This document shows, one piece after another, positions 1 through 12,088 of a stretch of DNA of 64,000 nucleotides. The stretch is taken from the NCBI GenBank assembly GCA_949752795.1, contig CATKHW010000061.1, positions 682,001-746,000 of the forward strand, read 5' to 3'. Position 1 is the stretch's first letter; every line of letters starts with the position of its first letter. Below the pieces are notes generated by a model. That model was not told the origin of the DNA, searched no databases, and saw nothing but the letters and a program-made list of their open reading frames with translations. The stretch comes from Hyperoodon ampullatus (taxonomy: Eukaryota; Chordata; Mammalia; Artiodactyla; Ziphiidae). Position numbers and translations under genes: made by a program.

Positions 1-1659
1 AAGCGGGAAATGCAAATCTGCACTACAAAGATGTATCACTTCCCACAGGTCAAAAGGGACATCCACAAAATGTGTAAAAACCAGAAAGGAAAGACAGGCC
101 CTGGAGAACAGGGAGCCTTGTTATGCTGATGGGCGGGATGTAAATTGCCAACTGCCTCTCTGGAGGAGTGCATTGTGTTCCCTAAAACAATAAACAACAG
201 AGCTACAGAGCCAAGGGCACTTCCAGTCTAGGGAATATATCTTGGGAAAACTGAAAATCAATAAGACAGAGCCACCGCAAAATTTAGAGCTGCACTGCTT
301 ACAAGGACCTCAACTTGGTTACACCTTAAATATCCCAGGAAATATAAAAATGGTTCAAAAAATTGTGGTACTTACGTACGATGGAATATACCTCAGCCAT
401 GAAATCAATGACATAAGACCAGTAGCAGCAAAATGGGTGGATTCAGGTATGATGATTCTAAGTGAAATAAGTCACAGAGAAAAAGAAACTTATCATAAGA
501 TATCACTTATGAAGATCCTGTAAACATGGCTACTCTTGATCTGAGTTAGGAAAGAGAACAGTGTCTCACATTTAGAAAACACTCTTATGCCTGCTTAAGG
601 GGGAAAGAGAGGTGGGGTGATGCATAAAACCAGAGTTTGATATAAGCACAGGTACCGTTCCAAAATCCAACTATGGAATAGACAAGACCTACACCTTCCT
701 CAGTGAAAGGGACTCAAAACCCCATATTTCCCGCAGAGGAATATATCTGACTAGTAAGAATCTTAAAACCTATGTATTGATATGTCTCCATAAGGGAATC
801 AAGTGTGTCTAGACTGGCATAAACATGGCAGCGAGAATCAGCTCAAACCCACTATAAAAAGGAATTTCAAAAACAAAACAAAAAACTGGGAAATTCTTTA
901 CAATTCCTTCAGAGTCTCTGATGAAACCTGGAATGACCCTATCTACAACGACAGCTGGATGTGGCATAAGGCTGGACACTTGGGACTGAGAGGATTGGGG
1001 AGATTGGGTGAGCAAATGCAGACCCTTTAAAGCAATAATGCATGGCACACATTCCATGGGTCCCAAATCTCCACGTTGAAGGGAATGTTACTACAGTTAT
1101 AACATGTACGGGAAACATAGAGAACGGACAATCTGTGAATACGAAAGGTTTCTAAACCTCAACGAATAGTCCCTCTCCTGGTGCTCTGGTTTGACTTTCC
1201 ATCTGCTTTACTATCAACCTCCCAACTTGGAGAGACAGACCCTTTAACCTCCTGGTTCGCACAGGTTGCCAATTTGGCAGAGGATGAAAGGGAAGAGGGA
1301 GAACCAATGAGAGAGTAGCTGTTAGGCATTTGGACGGGCACATATCACTCTAACTTCCCGGCAGAAAGAAGAATTAACCAAAGTCTCAGCCCCCCACCGG
1401 GAACCAGCATAGTTCCTGAACCAAAATTTTGGACTTGCGGTCAGCTCACCAAAAAAGAGTTGAAAAAGGGAGCTCAGAGGCACAGCAATACACAAACTGG
1501 CTGATTAATAAAGGACAACTATCGTCCAAAAATCTATTGAGGGAAGGCAACGAGGTGGACTTGAAAGCGAGGAAGAATAGCAGGAAACAGAATTCAAGAG
1601 GTACGTTGGAATCGCCTTTAAAGCACAGGAAGAGGGGCACAACTTCGACAATGATGCAA
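1..1659 (+). repeat. Satellite unit A1 (left part cut off)
   Basis: L1-derived part 10-885, unrecognised half 886-1659. Markers: GGGAAATGC near 5, AGATGTATC near 29, ACAATAAAC near 187 (two bases missing), TATATCTTGGG near 235. Confidence 0.88.
602..885 (+). mobile_element. LINE-1 3' UTR and A-rich tail fossil (representative, first unit)
   Basis: Following the ORF2 stop (521-523), the sequence keeps the layout of a mammalian L1 3' UTR: a purine-rich GGGGGAAAGAGAGGTGGGG stretch (600-618), AAGACCTAC and AGTGAAAGGGAC, ATGTATTGATATG near 771, and an end with ACTATAAAAAGG and an A-rich tail of ACAAAACAAAAA (873-885). The ACTATAAAAA stretch is where L1 carries its polyadenylation signal. The alignment is by recall, so exact limits are approximate. 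The tail ends abruptly before CTGGGAAATTC, the junction with the unrecognised half. Confidence 0.72.
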
Positions 1660-3397
1660 TTGGCCAAAAAGGGCGTATGCGTTTTCTCCTGAATATATTC
1701 AGGAGAAAAGGCATACACCCTTTTTGGCCAAGCAAGCAAGCGGGCAATGCAAATCTGCACTACAAAGAAGTATCATTTCCCACCGGTCAAAAGGGACATC
1801 CACAAAATGTGTAAAAACAAGAAAGGCAAGACAGGCCCTGGAGAACAGGGAGCCTTGTTATGCTGACGGGCAGCATGTACATTGCCAACTGCGTCTCTGG
1901 AGGAGTACATTGTGTTCCCTAAAACAAGTAAACAACAGAGCTACAGAGCCAAGGGCACTTCCAGTCTAGGGAATATACGTTGGGAAAACTGAAAATCAAT
2001 AAGACAGAGCCACCCCAAAATTTAGGGCTGCACTGATTACAAGGACCTCAACTTGGGTACACCTTAAATATCCCAGGAAATATAAAAATGCTTCAAAAAA
2101 TTGTGGTACTTATGTACGATGGAATATCCCTCAGCCATGAAATCAATGTCATAAGACCAGTAGCAGAAAAATGGGTGGATTCAGGTACGATGATTCTAAG
2201 TGAAATAAGTCACACAGAAAAAGAAACTTATCATAAGATATAACTTATGAAGATCATGTAAACATGGCTACACTTGAACTGAGTTAGGAAAGAGAAGAGT
2301 GTCTCACATTTAGAAAACACTCTTATGCCTGCTTAAGGGGGAAGGAGAGGTGAGGTGATGCATAAAACCAGAGTTTGATATAAGCACAGGTACCGTTCCA
2401 AAAAACAACTATAGAATAGACAAGACCTACACCTTCCTCAGTGAAAGGGACTCAAAACACCATAATTCCCGCAGAGGAATATATCTGACTAGTAAGAATC
2501 TTAAAACCTATGTATTGATATGTCTCCATAAGGGAATCAAGTGTGTCTAGACTGGCATAAACATGGCAGCGAGAATCAGCTCAAACCCACTATAAAAAGG
2601 AATTTCAAAACCAAACAAAAAAACTGGGAAATTCTTTACAATTCCTTCAGGGTCAATGATGAAACCTGGAATGACCATAACTACAACGACAGCTGGATGT
2701 GGTATAAGGCTGGACACTTGGCACTGAGAGGATTGGTGAGATTGGGTGAGCAAATGCAGACCCTTTAAAGCAATAATGCATGGCACCCATTCCATGGGTC
2801 CCAACTCTCCAGGTTGAAGGGAATATTACTACAGTTATAACATGTACGGGAAACCTAGAGAACGGACACACCGTGAATACGAAAGGTTTCTAAAACTCAA
2901 CGAATAGTCCCTCTCCTGGTGCCCCCGTTTGACTTTCCACCTGCTTTACTATCAACCTCCCAACTTGGAGAGACAGCCACTTTAACCTCCTGGTTCGCAC
3001 AGGTTGCCAATTTGGCAGAGGATGAAAGGGAAGAGGGAGAACCAATGAGAGAGCAGCTGTTAAGCATTTGGACGGGCACATATCACTGTAATTTCCCGGC
3101 AGGAAGAAGTATTAACCAAAGTCTCAGCCACCCACCGGGAACCAGTATAGGTCCTGAACCAAAATTTGGGACTTGCGGTCAGCTCACCTAAAACGAGTTG
3201 AAAAATGGAGATCAGGGGGACAGCAATTCACAAACTGTCCGAGTAATAAAGGACAACTATCGTCCAAAATTCTGTTGAGGGAAGGCAACGAGGCGGACTT
3301 GAAAGCGAGGCAGAATAGCAGGAAACAGATTTCAAGAGGTACGTTGGAATGGCCTTTAAAGCACAGGAAGAGGGGCACAACTACGACAATGATGCAC
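1660..3397 (+). repeat. Satellite unit A2
   Basis: 1738 bp. Palindrome 1660-1731 (right arm imperfect: AGGCATACACCC). L1 part 1747-2623, with an extra stop from GATATAACTTATG near 2237. Other half 2624-3397, marked by CCCCCGTTTG near 2922 and CAGCCACTTT near 2974. Confidence 0.88.
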
Positions 3398-3469
3398 TTG
3401 GCCAAAAAGGGCGTATGCGTTTTCTCCTGAATATATTCAGGAGAAAACGCATACGCCCTTTTTGGCCAA
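3398..3469. repeat. 72-bp perfect palindrome (canonical copy)
   Basis: The left arm runs from TTGGCCAAAAAGGGCG to TCCTGAATA and the right arm is its exact reverse complement, with no spacer at the centre (3433/3434, within GAATATATTC). One more base pair (C at 3397, G at 3470) extends it to 74 bp. Such a sequence can extrude a cruciform or fold as a hairpin when single-stranded. It marks the start of every unit in this annotation. The right arm may itself be the continuation of the L1 half (weak resemblance), with the left arm an inverted copy of it; that is inference. Confidence 0.93.
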
Positions 3470-3484
3470 GCAAGCAAGCGGGCA

Positions 3485-3999
3485 ATGCAAATCTGCACTA
3501 CAAAGAAGTATCACTTCCCACTGGTCAAAAGGGACATCCACAAAATGTGTAAAAACCAGAAAGGCAAGACAGGCCCTGGAGAACAGGGAGCCTTGTTATG
3601 CTGATGGGCGGGATGTAAATTGCCAACTGCCTCTCTGGAGGAGTGCATTGTGTTCCCTAAAACAAGTAAACAACAGAGCAACAGAGCCAAGGGCACTTCC
3701 AGTCTAGGGAATATACCTTGGGAAAACTGAAAATCAATAAGACAGAGCCACCCCAAAATTTAGGGCTGCACTGCTTACAAGGACCTCAACTTGGGTACAC
3801 CTTAAATATCCCAGGAAATATAAAAATGGTTCAAAAAATTGTGGTACTTACGTACGATGGAATATACCTCAGCCATGAAATCAATGACATAAGACCAGTA
3901 GCAGCAAAATGGGTGGATTCAGGTACGATGATTCTAAGTGAAATAAGTCACAGAGAAAAAGAAACTTATCATAAGATATCACTTATGAAGATCCTGTAA
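3485..3999 (+). pseudogene. LINE-1 ORF2 C-terminal fossil inside the satellite monomer (representative)
   Basis: L1 ORF2 encodes the endonuclease/reverse transcriptase; this is its last ~170 codons. In the frame starting at 3485 one reads MQICTTKKYH, then LLC, a stop, and WAGCKL, then SLGNIPWEN, and later TMEY.SAMK (from 3854). These fall in the order of the conserved ORF2p end (MQIKTT.RYH, LLHCWW.CKL, LLGIYPEK, TMEYYSAIK). After one frameshift near 3880-3900 the frame of 3718 continues with AAKWVDS and ILSEISHREKETYHKISL, ending at a stop at 3997-3999 where L1 ORF2 usually ends. Several in-frame stops make it dead. The same fossil lies in every unit, 87 to 601 bases after each palindrome start. 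Confidence 0.87.
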
Positions 4000-5135
4000 A
4001 TATGGCTACACTTGAACTGAGTTAGGAAAGAGAACAGTGTCTCACATTTAGAAAACACTCTTATGCGTGCTTAAGGGGGAAAGAGAGGTGGGGTGATGCA
4101 TAAAACCAGAGTTTGATATAAGCACAGGTACCGTTCCAAAAACCAGCTATGGAATAGACAAGACCTACACCTTCCTCAGTGAAAGGGACTCAAAACATCA
4201 TATTTCCCGCCGAGGAATATATCTGACTAGTAAGAATCTTAAAACCTATGTATTGATATGTCTCCGTAAGGGAATCAAGTGTGTCTAGACTGGCATAAAC
4301 ATGGCAGCGAGAATCAGCTCAAACCCACTATAAAAAGGAATTTCAAAAACAAAACAAAAAAACTGGGAAATTCTTTACAATTCCTTCAGAATCTCTGATG
4401 AAACCTGGAATGACCTTATCTACAACGACAGCTGGATGTGGCATAAGGCTGGACACTTGGCACTGAGAGGATTGGTGAGATTGGGTGGGCAAATGCAGAC
4501 CCTTTAAAGCAATAATGCATGGCACCCTTTCCATGGGTCAAAACTCTCCAGGATGAAGGGAATATTACTACAGTTATAACATGTACGGGAAACCTAGAGA
4601 ACGGACACACTGTGAATACGAAAGGTTTCTAAAACTAAACGAATAGTCCCTCTCCTGGTGCTCCGGTTTGACTTTCCATCTGCTTTACTATCAACCTCCC
4701 AACTTGCAGAGACAGCCCCTTTAACCTCCTGGTTCGCACAGGTTGCCAATTTGGCAGAGGAGAAAGGGACAAGGGAGAACCAATGAAAGAGTAGCTGTTA
4801 GGCATTTGGACGGGCACATATCACTGTAATTTCCCGGCAGGAAGAAGAATTAACCAAAGTCTCAGCCACCCACTGGGAACCAGTATAGGTCCTGAACCAA
4901 AATTTTGGACTTGCGGTCAGCTCACCAAAAACGAGTTGAAAAATGGAGCTCAGGGGCACAGCAATTCACAAACTGGCCGAGTAATAAAGGACAACTATCG
5001 TCCAAAAATCTGTTGAGGGAAGGCAACGAGGCGGACTTGAAAGCGAGGCAGAATAGCAGGAAACAGATTTCAAGAGGTACGTTGGAATAGCCTTTAAAGC
5101 ACCGGAAGAGGGGCACAACTTCGACAATGATGCAC

Positions 5136-6874
5136 TTGGCCAAAAAGGGCGTATGCGTTTTCTCCTGAATATATTCAGGAGAAAACGCATACGCCCTTTT
5201 TGGCCAAGCAAGCAAGCGGGCAATGCAAATCTGCACTACAAAGAAGTATCACTTCCCACCGGTCAAAAGGGACATCCACAAAATGTGTAAAAACCAGAAA
5301 GGCAAGACAGGCCCTGGAGAACAGGGAGCCTTGTTATGCTGATGGGCGGGATGTAAATTGCCAACTGCCTCTCTGGAGGAGTGCATTGTGTTCCCTAAAA
5401 CAAGTAAACAACAGAGCTACAGAGCCAAGGGAACTTCCAGTCTAGGGAATATACCTTCGGAAAACTGAAGATCAATAAGACAGAGCCACCCCAAAATTTA
5501 GGGCTGCACTGCTTACAAGGACCTCAAATTGGGTACACCTTAAATATCCCAGGAAATATAAAAATGGTTCAAAAAATTGTGGTACTTACGTACGATGGAA
5601 TATCCCTCAGCCATGAAATCAATGTCATAAGACCAGTAGCAGCAAAATGGGTGGATTCAGGTACGATGATTCTAAGTGAAATAAGTCACAGAGAAAATGA
5701 AACTTATCATAAGATATCACTTATGAAGATCCTGTAAACATGGCTACACTTGAACTGAGTTAGGAAAGAGAACAGTGTCTCACATTTAGAAAACACTCTT
5801 ATGCCTGCTTAAGGGGGAAGGAGAGGTGGGGTGATGCATAAAACCAGAGTTTGATATAAGCACAGGTACCGTTCCAAAAACCAACTCTGGAATAGACAAG
5901 ACCTACACCTTCCTCAGTGAAAGGGACTCAAAACCCCATATTTCCCGCAGAAGAATATATCTGACTAGTAAGAATCTTAAAACCTATGTATTGATATGTC
6001 TCTGTAAGGGAATCAAGTGTGTCTAGACTGGCATAAACATGGCAGCGAGAATCAGCTCAAACCCACTCTAAAAAGGAATTTCAAAAATAAAACAAAACAA
6101 CTGGGAAATTCTTTACAATTCCTTCAGGGTCTCTGATGAAACCTGGAATGACCCTATCTACAACGACAGCTGGATGTGGCATAAGGCTGGACACTTGGGA
6201 CTGAGAGGAATGGTGAGATTGGGGGAGAAAATGCAGACCCTTTAAAGCAATAATGCATGGCACACATTCCATGGGTCCCAACTCTCCAGGTTGAAGGGAA
6301 TATTACTACAGCTATAACATGTACAGGAAACCTAGAGAACGGACACACTCTGAATACCAAAGGTTTCTAAAACTCAACGAATAGTCCCTCTCCTGGTGCT
6401 CCGGTTTGACTTTCCATCTGCTTTACTATCAACCTCCCAACTTGGAGAGACAGCCCCTTTAACCTCCTGGTTCACACAGGTTGCCAATTTGGCAGAGGAT
6501 GAAAGGGAAGAGGGAGAACCAATGATAGAGTAGCTGTTAGGCATTTGGATGGGCACATATCACTGTAATTTCCCGGCAGGAAGAAGAATTAACCGAAGTC
6601 TCAGCCACCCACCGGGAACCAGTATAGGTCCTGAACCAAAATTTTGGACCTGTGGTCAGCTCACCAAAAACGAGTTGAAAAATGGAGCTCAGGGGCACAG
6701 CAATTCACGAACTGGCCGAGTAATAAAGGACAACTATCGTCCAAAAATCTGTTGAGGGAAGGCAACGAGGCGGACTTGAAAGCGAGGCAGAATAGCAGGA
6801 AACAGATTTCAAGAGGTACGTTGGAATAGCCTTTAAAGCACAGGAAGAGGGGCACAACTTCGACAATGATGCAC
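5136..6874 (+). repeat. Satellite unit A4
   Basis: 1739 bp. Palindrome 5136-5207 perfect. L1 part 5223-6100, other half 6101-6874. Markers: GGGAACTTCC near 5430, CTTCGGAAAAC near 5456, GGGGGAGAAAATGC near 6221. Confidence 0.88.
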
Positions 6875-8612
6875 TTGGCCAAAAAGGGCGTATGCGTTTT
6901 CTCCTGAATATATTCAGGAGAAAACGCATACGCCCTTTATGGCCAAGCAAGCAAGCGGGCAATGCAAATCTGCACTACAAAGAAGTATCACTTCCCACCG
7001 GTCAAAAGGGACATCCACAAAATGTGTAAAAACCAGAAAGGCAAGACAGGCCCTGGAGAACAGGGAGCCTTGTTATGCTGATGGGCGGGATGTAAATTGC
7101 CAACTGCCTCTCTGGAGGAGTTCATTGTGTTCCCTAAAACAAGTAAAGAACAGAGCTACAGAGCCAAGGGCACTTCCAGTCTAGGGAATATACCTTGGGA
7201 AAACTGAAAATCAATAAGACAGAGCCACCCCAAAATTTAGGGCTGCACTGCTTACAAGGACCTTAACTTGGGTACACCTTAAATAAGCCAGGAATTATAA
7301 AAATGGTTCAAAAAATTGTGGTAGTTACCTACGATGGAATATCCCTCAGCCATGAAATCAATGACATAAGACCAGTAGCAGCAAAATGGGTGGATTCAGG
7401 TACGATGGTTCTAAGTGAAATAAGTCACAGAGAAAAAGAAACTTATCATAAGATATCACTTATGAAGATCCTGTAAACATGGCTACACTTGAACTGAGTT
7501 AGGAAAGAGAACAGTGTCTCACATTCAGAAAACACTCTTATGCCTGCTTAAGGGGGAAGGAGAGGTGGGGTGATGCATAAAACCAGAGTTTGATATAAGC
7601 ACAGGTACCGTTCCAAAAACCAATTATGGAATAGACAAGACCTACACCTTCCTCAGTGAAAGGGACTCAAAACCCCATATTTCCCGCAGAGGAATATATC
7701 TGACTAGTAAGAATCTTAAAACCTATGTATTGATATGTCTCCGTAAGGGAATCAAGTGAGTCTAGACTCGCATAAACATGGCAGTGAGAATCAGCTCAAA
7801 CCCACTCTAAAAAGGAATTTCAAAAATAAATCAAAACAACTGGGAAATTCTTTACAATTCCTTCAGGGTCTCTGATGAAACCTGGAATGACCCTATCTAC
7901 AACGACAGCTGGATGTGGCATAAGGCTGGACACTTGGGACTGAGAGGACTGGTGAGATTGGGTGAGCAAATGCAGACCCTTTAAAGCAATAATGCATGGC
8001 ACACATTCCATGGGTCCCAACTCTCCAGGTTGAAGGGAATATTACTACAGTTATAACATGTACGGGAAACCTAGAGAACGGACACACTGTGAATACGAAA
8101 GGTTTCTAAAACTCAACGAATAGTCCCTCTCCTGGTGCTCCGGTTTGACTTTCCATCTGCTTTATTATCAACCTCCCAACTTGGAGAGACAGCCCCTTTA
8201 ACCTCCTGGTTGGCACAGGTTGCCAATTTGGCAGAGGATGAAAGGGAAGAGGGAGAACCAATGAGAGAGTAGCTGTTAGGCATTTGGACGGGCACATATC
8301 ACTGTAATTTCCCGGCAGGAAGAAGAATTAACCAAAGTCTCAGCCACCTATCGGGAATCAGTATAGATCCTGAACCAAAATTTTGACTTGCGGTCAGCTC
8401 ACCAAAAACGAGTTGAAAAATGGAGCTCAGGGGCACAGCAATATACAAACTGGCCGAGTAATAAAGGACAATTATCGTCCAAAAATCTGTTGAGGGAAGG
8501 CAACGAGGCGGACTTGAAAGCGAGGCAGAATAGCAGGAAACAGATTTCAAGAGGTACGTTGGAATCACCTTTAAAGCACAGGAAGAGGGGCACAACTTCG
8601 ACATTGATGCAC
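6875..8612 (+). repeat. Satellite unit A5
   Basis: 1738 bp. Palindrome 6875-6946 with one mismatch (CTTTATGG). L1 part 6962-7839, other half 7840-8612. Markers: GAGTTCATTG near 7118, AATAAGCCAGG near 7282, CTAGACTCGC near 7762. Confidence 0.88.
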
Positions 8613-10351
8613 TTGGCCAAAAAGGGCGTATGCGTTTTCTCCTGAATATATTCAGGAGAAAACGCAAACGCCCTTTTTGGCCAAGCAAGCAAGCGGGCAA
8701 TGCAAATCTGCACTACAAAGAAGTATCACCTCCCACCGATCAAAAGGGACATCCACAAAATGTGTAAAAATCAGAAAGGCAAGACAGGCCCTGGAGAACA
8801 GGGAGCCTTGTTATGCTGATTGGCGGGATGTAAATTGCCAACTGCCTCTCTGGAGGAGTGCATTGTGTTCCCTAAAACAAGTAAACAACAGAGCTACAGA
8901 GCCAAGGGCACTTCCAGTCTAGGGAATATACCTTGGGAAAACTGAAAATCAATAAGACAGAGCCAACCCAAAATTTAGGGCTGCACTGCTTACAAGGACT
9001 TCAACTTCGGTACACCTTAAATATCCCAGGAAATATATAAATGGTTCAAAAAATTGTGGTACTTACGTACGATGGAATATCCCTCAGCCATGAAATCAAT
9101 GTCATAAGACCAGTAGCAGCAAAATGGGTGGAATCAGGTACGATGATTCTAAGTGAAATAAGTCACACAGAAAAAGAAACTTATCATAAGATATCACTTA
9201 TGAAGATCCTGTAAACATGGCTACACTTGAACTGAGTTAGGAAAGAGAACAGTGTCTCACATTTAGAAAACACTCTTATACCTGCTTAAGGGGGAAGGAG
9301 AGGTGGGGTGATGCATAAAACCAGAGTTTGATATAAGCATAGGTACCGTTCCAAAAACCAACTATGGAATAGAAAAGACCTACACCTTCCTCAGTGAAAG
9401 GGACTCAAAACCCCATATTTCCCGCAGAGGAATATATCTGACTAGTAAGAATTTTAAAACCTATGTATTCATATGTCTCCGTGAGGGAATCAAGTGTGTC
9501 TAGACTGGCATAAACATGGCAGCGAGAATCAGCTCAAACCCACTATAAAAAGGAATTTCAAAAACAAAACAAAAAAACTGGGAAATTCTTTAAAATTCCT
9601 TCAGGGTCAATGATGAAACCTGGAATGACCCTATCTACAACGACAGCTGGATGTGGCATAAGGCTGGACACTTGGGACTGACAGGATTGGTGAGATTGGG
9701 TGAGCAAATGCAGACCATTTAAAGCAATAATGCATGGCACCCATTCCATGGGTCCCAACTCTCCTGGTTGAAGGGAATATTACTACAATTATAACTTGTA
9801 CGGGAAATCTAGAGAACGGACACACTGTGAATACGAAAGGTTTCTAAACCTCAACGAATACTCCCTCTCCTGGTGCTCCGGTTTGACTTTCCATCTGCTT
9901 TACTATCAACCTCCTAACTTGGAGAGACAGCCCCTTTAACCTCCTGGTTCGCACAGGTTGCCAATTTGGCAGAGGATGAAAGGGATGAAGGAGAACCAAT
10001 GACAGAGTAGCTGTTAGGCATTTGGACGGGCACATATCACGGTAATTTCCCGGCAGGAAGAAGAATTAACCAAAGTCTCAGCCACCCACTGGGAACCAGT
10101 ATAGGTCCTGAACCAAAATTTTGGACTTGCGGTCAGCTCACCAAAAACGATTTGAATAATGGAGCTCAGGTGCACAGCAATTCACAAACTGGCCGAGTAA
10201 TAAAGGACAACTATCGTCCAAAAATCTGTTGAGGGAAGGCAACGACTTGGAGTTGAAAGCGAGGCAGTATAGCAAGAAACAGATTTCAAGAGGTTCGTTG
10301 GAATCGCCTTTAAAGCACAGGAAGAGGGGCACAACTTCGACAATGATGCAC
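8613..10351 (+). repeat. Satellite unit A6
   Basis: 1739 bp. Palindrome 8613-8684 with CGCAAACGCC in the right arm. L1 part 8700-9577, other half 9578-10351. Markers: CACCGATCAAAAG near 8734, CTGATTGGCGG near 8816, GCGAGGCAGTATAGC near 10259. Confidence 0.88.
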
Positions 10352-12088
10352 TTGGCCAAAAAAGGCATATGCGTTTTCTCCTGAATATATTCAGTAGAAA
10401 ATGCATACGCCCTTTTTGGCCAAGCAAGCAAGCGGGAAATGCAAATCTGCACTACAAAGATGTATCACTTCCCACAGGTCAAAAGGGACATCCACAAAAT
10501 GTGTAAAAACCAGAAAGGAAAGACAGGCCCTGGAGAACAGGGAGCCTTGTTATGCTGATGGGCGGGATGTAAATTGCCAACTGCCTCTCTGGAGGAGTGC
10601 ATTGTGTTCCCTAAAACAATAAACAACAGAGCTACAGAGCCAAGGGCACTTCCAGTCTAGGGAATATATCTTGGGAAAACTGAAAATCAATAAGACAGAG
10701 CCACCGCAAAATTTAGAGCTGCACTGCTTACAAGGACCTCAACTTGGTTACACCTTAAATATCCCAGGAAATATAAAAATGGTTCAAAAAATTGTGGTAC
10801 TTACGTACGATGGAATATACCTCAGCCATGAAATCAATGACATAAGACCAGTAGCAGCAAAATGGGTGGATTCAGGTATGATGATTCTAAGTGAAATAAG
10901 TCACAGAGAAAAAGAAACTTATCATAAGATATCACTTATGAAGATCCTGTAAACATGGCTACTCTTGATCTGAGTTAGGAAAGAGAACAGTGTCTCACAT
11001 TTAGAAAACACTCTTATGCCTGCTTAAGGGGGAAAGAGAGGTGGGGTGATGCATAAAACCAGAGTTTGATATAAGCACAGGTACCGTTCCAAAATCCAAC
11101 TATGGAATAGACAAGACCTACACCTTCCTCAGTGAAAGGGACTCAAAACCCCATATTTCCCGCAGAGGAATATATCTGACTAGTAAGAATCTTAAAACCT
11201 ATGTATTGATATGTCTCCATAAGGGAATCAAGTGTGTCTAGACTGGCATAAACATGGCAGCGAGAATCAGCTCAAACCCACTATAAAAAGGAATTTCAAA
11301 AACAAAACAAAAAACTGGGAAATTCTTTACAATTCCTTCAGAGTCTCTGATGAAACCTGGAATGACCCTATCTACAACGACAGCTGGATGTGGCATAAGG
11401 CTGGACACTTGGGACTGAGAGGATTGGGGAGATTGGGTGAGCAAATGCAGACCCTTTAAAGCAATAATGCATGGCACACATTCCATGGGTCCCAAATCTC
11501 CACGTTGAAGGGAATGTTACTACAGTTATAACATGTACGGGAAACATAGAGAACGGACAATCTGTGAATACGAAAGGTTTCTAAACCTCAACGAATAGTC
11601 CCTCTCCTGGTGCTCTGGTTTGACTTTCCATCTGCTTTACTATCAACCTCCCAACTTGGAGAGACAGACCCTTTAACCTCCTGGTTCGCACAGGTTGCCA
11701 ATTTGGCAGAGGATGAAAGGGAAGAGGGAGAACCAATGAGAGAGTAGCTGTTAGGCATTTGGACGGGCACATATCACTCTAACTTCCCGGCAGAAAGAAG
11801 AATTAACCAAAGTCTCAGCCCCCCACCGGGAACCAGCATAGTTCCTGAACCAAAATTTTGGACTTGCGGTCAGCTCACCAAAAAAGAGTTGAAAAAGGGA
11901 GCTCAGAGGCACAGCAATACACAAACTGGCTGATTAATAAAGGACAACTATCGTCCAAAAATCTATTGAGGGAAGGCAACGAGGTGGACTTGAAAGCGAG
12001 GAAGAATAGCAGGAAACAGAATTCAACAGGTACGTTGGAATCGCCTTTAAAGCACAGGAAGAGGGGCACAACTTCGACAATGATGCAA
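10352..12088 (+). repeat. Satellite unit A1, second HOR copy
   Basis: 1737 bp; this shows the complete A1 unit whose left end is missing at the window start. Palindrome 10352-10423 imperfect (left AAAAAAGGCATATG, right CAGTAGAAAATG). L1 part 10439-11314, other half 11315-12088. Confidence 0.88.

Larger units (their letters stand above)
3398..5135 (+). repeat. Satellite unit A3
   Basis: 1738 bp. Palindrome perfect. L1 part 3485-4362, other half 4363-5135. Markers: CCCACTGGTC near 3517, GCGTGCTTAAGG near 4066, GGTCAAAACTCTCC near 4537. Confidence 0.88.

Noticed and set aside
242..523. Recurrent 93-codon open frame in many monomers as a possible gene
   Set aside because: It starts at TTG, its second half is the L1 ORF2 C-terminus, it is broken in several units (for example near 2237 and 7282), and its recurrence follows from the tandem repeat.
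851..862. TATAAAAAG in each monomer as a TATA box
   Set aside because: It lies where an L1 has its polyadenylation signal and tail, so it is better explained as a decayed L1 end; no other core promoter element is visible around it.
1660..1731. Palindrome as a bacterial rho-independent terminator or phage site
   Set aside because: The setting is a mammalian satellite with L1 and SINE sequence; the stem has no loop and no separate T tract follows it.
1446..1760. Recurrent 104-codon minus-strand frame across the palindrome
   Set aside because: It runs through the palindrome and antisense to the L1 part, has no recognisable domain, and changes length between monomers.
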